Below are positions 15,197 to 21,067 of a DNA stretch of 21,067 nucleotides, piece after piece. Under the pieces are notes generated by a model, which saw only the letters and a list, made by a program, of their open reading frames with translations, ran no database searches and was not told the DNA's origin. Position 1 is the first letter of the stretch, and each line of letters starts with the position of its first letter. Made by a program: the position numbers and the translations under genes. The stretch is from Thermoflexales bacterium (GTDB taxonomy: Bacteria; Chloroflexota; Anaerolineae; B4-G1; SLSP01), in assembly GCA_015486785.1 (NCBI GenBank), contig WFQZ01000238.1, positions 1 through 21,067 of the forward strand, in the 5' to 3' direction.

Positions 15197-16579
15197 ATGG
15201 CCGAAGAGACCTATTTATTGATTCGTGGAGGAACTGTTGCTACCGCAGAATTTATGATGAAAGCCGACATCCTCGTCCGAGGGGAAAAAATCCAAGCCAT
15301 CGGCAAAGACCTAACCGCCCCAGATGGCGCGGAGATCATCAACGCCGAGGACATGATCGTCCTGCCCGGCGTGATTGACGCCCACACGCACACCCAGTTG
15401 GATACCGGCATCTACCAGACCGACGATGATTGGTTCATCAGCAGCCGCGCGGCAGCCTACGGCGGCGTGACCACCGTCGTGGACTTCGCCACCCAGTTCA
15501 AGGGGCAGAAATTCGCCGCAGCAATGGACGTGCGGCTCAAAGAAGCCGCCCCCTCCGTCATTGACTACGCCTTCCATATGATGGTGACCGATCTGCCGCC
15601 GGGGCGCGAAGACGAACTCTGCACCTTGACCGCCCTGGGCGTGCAAAGCATCAAACTCTACACCACCTACCGCCCCAACTACTACGCCGACGACGCGACG
15701 CTCCTGCGCCTGCTCAAGTCGGCCTCGCGGCACGGGCTGATGACCCTCGTCCACAGCGAAAACGACGCCATCGTGACCGCCCAAACGCAAGCCCTCATCA
15801 AAGCCGGGCAGACCTCGTGGCGTTACCACGGCCAATCCCGCCCCGCCCTGGCCGAGCAAGAAGCTGCCGCCCGTGTGCTCTTCCTCGCCGAAGCAGCACA
15901 CGCGCCGGTCGTCATCGCCCACAACTCCACCGCCCAAACCTCGCTGCTGGTGGCCGAGGCCCGCGACCGGGGACAAATCGCCTTCTGCGAAACCGCCCCG
16001 CAATACCTGCTCCTTGATAACACCCGCTACGCCGGAGCAGAACCCTGGCGCTACATCCTCCAACCGCCGCTCCGCGACCCGGCGGAAAAAGAAGCCCTGT
16101 GGACGCTCGTCAGTGCCGGCGTGGTGGACATGCTGATCACCGACCATTGCGACTACGCCAAAGAGAAAAAGATCGCCCACGACGACTTCACCCAAACGGC
16201 GGGCGGACTGCCGGGCATGGAACTGCTCCTGCCCCTCATCGCCACCTACGGCGTCGACGAAGGGCGCATCGAGTGGACTGACGTAGCCCGCCTGCTCGCC
16301 AAAAACCCCGCCTCCATCTACAACATGTGGCCGCGTAAAGGCGATCTGCTCCCCGGCAGCGATGCCGACATCGTCGTCTACCATCCGCGCAAAGAAAGCA
16401 TCGTGACCGCCGAAGCCTTGCACACAGTAGGCGGATATTCCCCCTACGAAGGGATGAAAATCATGGGCAAAGTCGTCCACAACATCCGCCGGGGACAATT
16501 CCTCATCCGCGCCGGGAAATTCGTCGGCGAGCGGGGCAGCGGCCAATACATCAAACGCGAACCGATCTTCTGGGATTAA
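15197..16579 (+). CDS. Dihydropyrimidinase/D-hydantoinase-like amidohydrolase
   Basis: A zinc amidohydrolase that opens cyclic amides such as dihydropyrimidines or hydantoins. The 460-residue chain carries the complete binuclear site: His63 and His65 in DAHTHT, the likely carboxylated Lys153 in SIKLYTTY, His186 in VHSEN, His242 in AHNST and Asp316 in TDHCD, spaced almost as in characterised D-hydantoinases. The beta-sandwich C terminus is present (LLPGSDADIVVYHP). AGGAGG lies 8 bases before ATG 15197. It opens a six-gene plus-strand string and is followed at 2 bp by a nuclease gene. The nearby xdhC hints at purine or cyclic ureide breakdown, but allantoinase, hydantoinase or a related activity cannot be told apart here. 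Confidence 0.9.
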   Translation: MAEETYLLIRGGTVATAEFMMKADILVRGEKIQAIGKDLTAPDGAEIINAEDMIVLPGVIDAHTHTQLDTGIYQTDDDWFISSRAAAYGGVTTVVDFATQFKGQKFAAAMDVRLKEAAPSVIDYAFHMMVTDLPPGREDELCTLTALGVQSIKLYTTYRPNYYADDATLLRLLKSASRHGLMTLVHSENDAIVTAQTQALIKAGQTSWRYHGQSRPALAEQEAAARVLFLAEAAHAPVVIAHNSTAQTSLLVAEARDRGQIAFCETAPQYLLLDNTRYAGAEPWRYILQPPLRDPAEKEALWTLVSAGVVDMLITDHCDYAKEKKIAHDDFTQTAGGLPGMELLLPLIATYGVDEGRIEWTDVARLLAKNPASIYNMWPRKGDLLPGSDADIVVYHPRKESIVTAEALHTVGGYSPYEGMKIMGKVVHNIRRGQFLIRAGKFVGERGSGQYIKREPIFWD

Positions 16580-16581
16580 CA

Positions 16582-17037
16582 ATGGATTGGCCTTCCCTCG
16601 TCGCCGGCGTGCTCCTGGGAAGCACCCTGGCGTACTTGTTGCTGCGGATTCAACTCGAAAAACTAAGCTCGCGCCACGCCGAGGCCCTCACCGAGGCGCG
16701 GCGCGATAGCGTTTCCCGCAGCCGCGCCGTGCTCAAAGGGAAAATGGCCGAACAAATCGCGCCGCTGCTGCCGGGCTTCGACTACTGGCCTTCCGACGCC
16801 CGCTTCCTCGGCGATCCGGTGGACTACGTGATCTTCAACGGCTACAGCCGCGCCAAAGACGGCCACGAAGACGAACCGCTGGAAATCGTGATCGTGGACA
16901 TCAAAGAAGGCCGCGCCCGGCTCAATCGCGGGCAGCGGCTGATCGCCCAAGCCGTCGCCGCCGGACGAGTGCGCTTTGAAGTGGTGCGCGTCTCCGAAGA
17001 AGGCCAGATCACCCATTACGATTGGAGCGGAGCGTGA
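16582..17037 (+). CDS. Membrane-anchored Holliday-resolvase-related endonuclease
   Basis: This 151-residue protein belongs to the family annotated as endonuclease related to archaeal Holliday junction resolvase. It starts with a hydrophobic helix (about residues 5-22), then a charged, possibly coiled-coil stretch (23-45), then the nuclease region: SRSRAVLKGKMAEQIAPLLPG with Glu57, SDARFLGDPVDYVIFNG with Asp81, and IVIVDIKEGRARLNRGQRL with Asp106-x-Lys108, a PD-(D/E)xK-like core. The ATG is 2 bp past the hydantoinase stop and has only a weak ribosome-binding site, suggesting coupling. A membrane-tethered DNA-type nuclease between an amidohydrolase and XdhC is unexpected; substrate and role are unknown. 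Confidence 0.86.
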   Translation: MDWPSLVAGVLLGSTLAYLLLRIQLEKLSSRHAEALTEARRDSVSRSRAVLKGKMAEQIAPLLPGFDYWPSDARFLGDPVDYVIFNGYSRAKDGHEDEPLEIVIVDIKEGRARLNRGQRLIAQAVAAGRVRFEVVRVSEEGQITHYDWSGA

Positions 17038-17083
17038 AACGTCGGCCCCGCTGAAACACCATTTAGCAACAGGAGGAAATACA

Positions 17084-18127
17084 ATGCGAGAAATCATCCC
17101 CGATCTTAAACGCTGGAAAGCCGCCGGGAAAATTGATATTGCGTTAGCCACCATCGTCGAAACGCGCGGCTCATCCCTGCGAGCCGCCGGCACGCGCATG
17201 GCACTCACGCACGAAGGCGATGTAGCCGGTTCGGTGAGCAGCGGCTGCGTGGATGGCGACATCATCGCCGAAATGGAAGCCGTCCTCAGCGGCAAAATCG
17301 CCCTGCACCACACCACCTTCGGCATCAGCGACGAGCAAGCCTGGAGCGCGGGCCTGGCCTGCGGCGGCTCATTGAAAATCTTTGTGGAACGCTGGGACGC
17401 GCTCCACGACTACCTGATCGCCGAGATCGAAGCCCGTCGTCCGGTCGGATTCGCCACCCGGCTGGACGAACCCGGTCATCTGCTGCGTGACGACGACGGG
17501 CATCCGCGCGGCACCTTGGGCGACGAGTCCCTAGACCGCGCCGTGCTGGCCGACATCGCCGCCGCGTGGCCGGGGCCATACACCCGCCTGAAGACCTACC
17601 CCCAAGGCCAAGTCTTCATTGAAGTCGTGCCCCCGCCGCCCACGCTGCTCATCTTCGGCGCGACCGACATCGCCGTGCCGCTGGCGCAATTGGCGCAAAC
17701 GGTCGGCTATCAAGTCGTGGTCAGCGACGCCCGCCGCGCCTTCCTCCGCGAAGAGCGATTCCCCGGCGCGGAGCACCGTCTGGGCTGGCCGCAAGACCAA
17801 TTCACCGCCGCAGATTTCGGCCCCAGTTGGGCCATCGTGGTCCTGTTCCACGACCCCAAATTTGACATCCCCGCGCTCACGCTCGCCCTGCAAAGCCGCG
17901 CCTTCTACATCGGCTTCCTGGGGAGCCGCAAAACGCAAGCCGAGCGCAAATCCGACCTGCTGCACGCCGGTTTCTCCGAAGCAGATTGGCACAGAGTCCA
18001 CGGGCCGGTAGGGCTGAACATCGGCGGCAAACGCCCGGCCCTGATCGCCCTCTCAATCCTGGCCGAAATCGTCGCCGTGCGCCATCGCCGCCCCGGCGGC
18101 ATGCTCAGCCGCCCGGAGGCACAATGA
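17084..18127 (+). CDS. xdhC: XdhC/CoxI-family molybdenum-cofactor maturation protein
   Basis: XdhC binds molybdenum cofactor and promotes its sulfuration and insertion into xanthine-dehydrogenase-type enzymes. The 347-residue protein has the XdhC_CoxI domain at the N terminus (about 5-75, VETRGSSLRAAGTRMAL, SSGCVDGD with Cys55; a second Cys93 in LACGGS) and the Rossmann-like XdhC_C domain from about 185 (LLIFGATDIAVPLAQLA), with FLGSRKTQAERKSDLL and GPVGLNIGGKRP near the end. The usual GAGH in the Rossmann loop reads GATD here. ATG 17084 is set by AGGAGG 7 bases upstream; the frame is open back to 16976 but that part overlaps the nuclease gene. Its stop overlaps the next start (ATGA). No molybdoenzyme lies in this window. 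Confidence 0.92.
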   Translation: MREIIPDLKRWKAAGKIDIALATIVETRGSSLRAAGTRMALTHEGDVAGSVSSGCVDGDIIAEMEAVLSGKIALHHTTFGISDEQAWSAGLACGGSLKIFVERWDALHDYLIAEIEARRPVGFATRLDEPGHLLRDDDGHPRGTLGDESLDRAVLADIAAAWPGPYTRLKTYPQGQVFIEVVPPPPTLLIFGATDIAVPLAQLAQTVGYQVVVSDARRAFLREERFPGAEHRLGWPQDQFTAADFGPSWAIVVLFHDPKFDIPALTLALQSRAFYIGFLGSRKTQAERKSDLLHAGFSEADWHRVHGPVGLNIGGKRPALIALSILAEIVAVRHRRPGGMLSRPEAQ

Positions 18128-18672
18128 ACGAACACCCTTGGGAACCAACGCCCATTCCGGCGGAGACCTTTCATCGGCCCGACCGCCACGCCAACATCAA
18201 CCGTGCGCCCTACGACCGGCTTTCCGGCGTGATCTACAAACGCGCGGCCAACATCAAGCGCGTGCAGTACACGCCGGCAGACCCCGCGCCGCAAGCTCCT
18301 CCTCCCTGGCAAGGGCAGGGCGCGACCATCGTCCGCTGGCTCTTCAGCGAGCAACCGGGCACCGCCGAGTCCCTCTTGAGCGGAGCGCGATTCGAGTTCC
18401 TGCACGATACCAGCCTCGCGCCCGGCGCATCCACCGGCCAGCAAGCGCATCCCGCCGTGGACGAAATCTTCTACGTGATCGCCGGACACGGCATGCTCCA
18501 CCATCGCCCCAACTACGGCAGCCCGGTCATCGCCCGCCCCCTCCATCCGGGGGACGCGGTGCTGGTGCGCGGCGGCGAGTATCACAGCCTCGCCAACGAC
18601 GGCACCGAACCGCTCCGCCTGCTGGTGCTGGGGCTGCGGAAAGCCGTCCCGCCGACGGAGGCCGCGCAATGA
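18124..18672 (+). CDS. Cupin-domain protein
   Basis: A 182-residue protein with a single cupin-2 barrel in its second half. Motif 1 reads GASTGQQAHPAVDEIFYVIAG at 101-121, where the usual first histidine is Gln107 and His109 and Glu114 remain; motif 2 reads PGDAVLVRGGEYHSLAN at 142-158 with His154. Metal binding by the remaining two His and Glu is plausible but the loss of one ligand makes activity uncertain. The first 90 residues have no motif that I recognise. The start overlaps the xdhC stop by 4 bases with GGAGG upstream, and its own stop overlaps the next start, so it is tightly coupled on both sides. Function could be sensing, isomerisation or binding of a small molecule. Confidence 0.85.
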   Translation: MNEHPWEPTPIPAETFHRPDRHANINRAPYDRLSGVIYKRAANIKRVQYTPADPAPQAPPPWQGQGATIVRWLFSEQPGTAESLLSGARFEFLHDTSLAPGASTGQQAHPAVDEIFYVIAGHGMLHHRPNYGSPVIARPLHPGDAVLVRGGEYHSLANDGTEPLRLLVLGLRKAVPPTEAAQ

Positions 18673-19943
18673 GCCGCAAAGTGATCATCGCCGGGGCAGG
18701 GGCCGCCGGATTGATCGCCGCCGGTCACGCCGCCGAATTGGGCGCGGACGTGCTGGTGATCGAAAAAATGCGCGAAGCGGGCAAGAAAATCCTCATCAGC
18801 GGCAAAGAGCGATGCAACATCACCAACAACGCCCCGTTGGAAAAGTTCATCACCTACTACGGGCGCAACGGGCAATTTCTGCGCAACGCCTACCATCGCT
18901 TCTTCCGCGATGAACTGCTGGCCTTGCTGCGCCGCTACGGCGTCAACACCCAAGTAGAGCGTGGCGGACGCATCTTCCCGGCATCCGGGCGGGCCGACGA
19001 GGTACGGGACGCGCTGGTGCGCTACGCCACCGAGCACGGCGCGACCTTCCGCTACCTGACCGAGGCGCAGCGCGTCGTGGTGCGGGAAAAGCGCGTCGTG
19101 GCCCTGGAGCTGTGGAACGGGCAGCGGCTGCCCGCCGACGCGGTGATCCTCACCACCGGCGGCGCATCGTGGCCCGGCACCGGCTCCACCGGCGACGGCT
19201 ATCGTATGGCGGCGGCGGTCGGCCACACGGTGGTCCCGCTCCGCCCGGCCCTCGTCCCGCTGACGGTGGTGGAGCGAGAAGTAGTCAAGGAAGTGCAAGG
19301 CGTGAGCCTGCGCAATGCCCGCTGCACCTTCCTGGTCAAGCAAGGGCGCAAAGAAAAACCCATCCGCCTGCCGTTCCCGATGCCGCCCACCGGCGAAATG
19401 CTCTTCACCCATTTCGGCGTCTCCGGCCCGCTGATCCTCACCGCCTCGCTGGGCGTGGTGGACGCGCTGCGGGCCGGCAAAAAAGTCACCCTGAGCATCG
19501 ACTTCAAGCCGGGGATGAGCGTGGAGCAAGTCCGTGCCCGCTTGCAGCGGGAATTTGAGCAGTACGCTCATCGGCACGTGCGCAAGCTGCTCAAAGGCTG
19601 GCTGCCGTTCAAGCTGGCCGACCTGTTGGCACGGATGAGCGGCATCGAGCCGGAGCGGCACTTGTACACCATCCGCGTGGCCGAGCGCGAGCGGCTGGTG
19701 CAACTGCTCAAAGACTTCCGCCTCACCATCAGCGGCTCGCTCCCGCTGGTCGCCGGGATGGTCACGGCGGGCGGCGTCTCGCTCAAGGAAGTCCACCCGC
19801 TCACCTTTGAATCCCGCTTGATCTCCGGCCTGTACCTGGCGGGCGAAATCCTTGATCTGGCCGCCGACACCGGCGGGTTCAATCTGCAAGCCGCCTTCAC
19901 CGGCGGCTATCTCGCCGGGCAAGCCGCCGCCTCCGGCGGGTAA
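18669..19943 (+). CDS. HI0933/YhiN-family FAD-dependent oxidoreductase
   Basis: A flavoprotein of the HI0933 family, often labelled aminoacetone oxidase-like; the true substrates are unknown. The 424-residue chain has the FAD-binding Rossmann motif VIIAGAGAAGLIAAG at 5-19, the family mark GKKILISGKERCNITNN near 38-54, a second dinucleotide-associated stretch TTGGASWPGTGSTGDGY, MLFTHFGVSGP in the middle, and near the C terminus GLYLAGEILDLAADTGGFNLQAAFTGGYLAG, which closes the flavin site. The ATG overlaps the cupin stop by 4 bases; a longer open frame upstream in the same reading phase is the wrong-frame shadow of the cupin gene. No membrane segments are seen. Confidence 0.94.
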   Translation: MSRKVIIAGAGAAGLIAAGHAAELGADVLVIEKMREAGKKILISGKERCNITNNAPLEKFITYYGRNGQFLRNAYHRFFRDELLALLRRYGVNTQVERGGRIFPASGRADEVRDALVRYATEHGATFRYLTEAQRVVVREKRVVALELWNGQRLPADAVILTTGGASWPGTGSTGDGYRMAAAVGHTVVPLRPALVPLTVVEREVVKEVQGVSLRNARCTFLVKQGRKEKPIRLPFPMPPTGEMLFTHFGVSGPLILTASLGVVDALRAGKKVTLSIDFKPGMSVEQVRARLQREFEQYAHRHVRKLLKGWLPFKLADLLARMSGIEPERHLYTIRVAERERLVQLLKDFRLTISGSLPLVAGMVTAGGVSLKEVHPLTFESRLISGLYLAGEILDLAADTGGFNLQAAFTGGYLAGQAAASGG

Positions 19944-19956
19944 GTTTTGCCGTGGG

Positions 19957-21067
19957 ATGAAGCCCGACCGGCGATTGCTCGCCCTGCTCCGCGATGGGCC
20001 GCTGCGGACTTTCGCGCTCACCGTGACGCTGGGCGTGCTCACGGGCGTGCTGATCGTGCTCCAAGCCGCGCTCCTGAGCGCGGTGCTGGACGCGGTCTTC
20101 CTCCACGGCGCGGGATTGCCCCAAGTGCGGGCGGGGCTGCTCTGGCTGGTGGGCGTGCTCATCCTGCGTGGCGGCACCGTGTGGGGGCAGAAACAAGCCG
20201 CCTTTGAGTTAGCGGCCCAGGTCAAACGGCGGTTACGCGCCCGGCTCTTCACGCAGCTCGTGTCCCTCGGCCCGACGTACACGGGCAGCGAGCAAAGCGG
20301 CGAGTTGATCAACGCGCTCACGCAGGGCTTGGACGACCTGGGCATCTACTTGCAGCGTTACCTGCCGCAACTTTTCATCGCCGCGTGCGTGCCGCTGCTG
20401 ATGGTCGCCGTGGTGCTGCCCCGCGATTGGATTTCCGCGCTGATCCTCCTGCTGACCGCGCCGCTCATTCCGCTGTTTATGTGGCTCATCGGGGAATGGG
20501 CCGACGCGCTCACCCGCCGCCGGTGGACGCAATTGAGCCGTATGCGGGCGTTTCTGCTCGACGCGCTGCAAGGGCTGACCGCGCTCAAACGCTGGGGACA
20601 GGCCGCCGCGCACTTGCAGCGCGTCGCCGAGACGAGCGACGCCTTCCGCCGTGCCACAATGCGCGTGCTGCGGGTGGCGTTCCTCTCCGCGCTGGTGCTG
20701 GAATGGGTAGCCACGCTCAGCACCGCCGTGGTGTCCGTGGGCATCGGGCTGCGGCTGCTGGCGGGACAATTGGACTTCCGCGAGGCGTTTTTCGTGTTGC
20801 TGCTGGCCCCGGAGTTCTATCAGCCGCTGCGGTCGCTGGGGACGAGCTTTCACGCCGGAATGAGCGGCGCGGCAGCAGCGGAGCGCGTCTTCCAAATCCT
20901 GGAGACGCCGGCCCCCGCGCCGCCCGCGTCAACGCAAGGGCTGGATGGGCCGCCGCGCTGCATCCGGTTTGAGCATGTGAGCTTCGCTTACCCCGGCAGC
21001 GATCAACCGGCCCTGCGAGACGTGAGCTTCACGCTGCGGGCCGGTCAGCGGGTGGCCTTGGTGGGGC
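19957..21067 (+). CDS. cydD: CydD-type ABC transporter subunit (3' end missing)
   Basis: CydD with CydC forms an ABC exporter linked to assembly of cytochrome bd and periplasmic thiol/heme balance. I translated 370 codons from ATG 19957 to the right edge. The transmembrane domain shows hydrophobic stretches near 18-48, 57-72, 130-178 and 240-265, with the CydD-like signatures SGELINALTQGLDDLGIYLQRYLPQL, TAPLIPLFMWLIGEWAD and FLLDALQGLTALKRWG. The nucleotide-binding domain begins IRFEHVSFAYPG and the window ends at RVALVG, just inside the Walker A loop. No strong ribosome-binding site is seen; it starts 13 bp after the flavoprotein gene. cydC and cydAB, if present, would lie beyond the edge. 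Confidence 0.88.
   Translation, partial: MKPDRRLLALLRDGPLRTFALTVTLGVLTGVLIVLQAALLSAVLDAVFLHGAGLPQVRAGLLWLVGVLILRGGTVWGQKQAAFELAAQVKRRLRARLFTQLVSLGPTYTGSEQSGELINALTQGLDDLGIYLQRYLPQLFIAACVPLLMVAVVLPRDWISALILLLTAPLIPLFMWLIGEWADALTRRRWTQLSRMRAFLLDALQGLTALKRWGQAAAHLQRVAETSDAFRRATMRVLRVAFLSALVLEWVATLSTAVVSVGIGLRLLAGQLDFREAFFVLLLAPEFYQPLRSLGTSFHAGMSGAAAAERVFQILETPAPAPPASTQGLDGPPRCIRFEHVSFAYPGSDQPALRDVSFTLRAGQRVALVG

Noticed and set aside
15311..16582. Minus-strand open frame of 423 codons opposite the hydantoinase gene
   Set aside because: The plus strand carries the full amidohydrolase metal site; the antisense frame is Gly/Val/His-rich without motifs and has no ribosome-binding site that I could see.
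18582..20345. Long minus-strand open frame (587 codons) opposite the flavoprotein and cydD
   Set aside because: It is antisense to genes with clear FAD and ABC transporter motifs; its translation shows no recognisable domain.

Overview
The window is a gene-dense, GC-rich bacterial chromosome segment without plasmid, phage, transposon or CRISPR signatures. Three traits together suggest Chloroflexota, perhaps an Anaerolineae-like lineage: a YvcK protein with an N-terminal membrane extension ahead of gap-pgk-tpiA, a minC-minD-minE-rodA-gltX string, and a divergent ATP-type PEP carboxykinase. This placement is inference from gene content and protein style; there is no marker such as 16S rRNA here.

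Layout. Positions 1-5226 (minus strand) hold a central-carbon operon read yvcK, gap, pgk, tpiA, yggS; yggS is cut by the left edge. Every spacer longer than 50 bp in it carries an inverted repeat. A divergent promoter pair at 5234-5314 separates it from a small plus-strand membrane protein of the phage-holin-4_2/YvlD type. A strong two-way terminator (5744-5785) abuts a tRNA-Leu(CAG), which has its own sigma70-type promoter. Positions 5983-10341 (minus) hold minC, minD, minE, rodA and gltX, a division-site and cell-wall operon with a tRNA synthetase at its end. A divergent promoter region (10342-10478) then separates it from a plus-strand run of lipid kinase, PHP phosphoesterase, family 2 glycosyltransferase and pckA. 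A Mut7-C RNase-like gene lies tail to tail with pckA. From 15197 to the right edge a plus-strand string encodes a hydantoinase-like amidohydrolase, a membrane-anchored Holliday-resolvase-like nuclease, XdhC, a cupin, an HI0933-family flavoprotein and the start of CydD.

How the genes fit together. The left operon covers lower glycolysis/gluconeogenesis plus YvcK, known elsewhere for growth on gluconeogenic substrates; pckA in the middle supplies the gluconeogenic entry step. MinCDE places the division septum and RodA polymerises glycan. The right string mixes cyclic amide hydrolysis, molybdenum-enzyme maturation (XdhC) and redox proteins, but the molybdoenzyme that XdhC would serve is not in view.

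Limits. Most genes are recognisable housekeeping families. I found no clear new defence or mobile system. The most unusual features are the repeated hairpins in the glycolytic operon, two apparently leaderless promoters (yvcK, minC), a partial duplication at the minE/rodA junction, and the tightly packed hydantoinase-to-CydD string. No stretch over 300 bases lacks a gene; the longest gaps (about 130 bases) are the divergent promoter regions.
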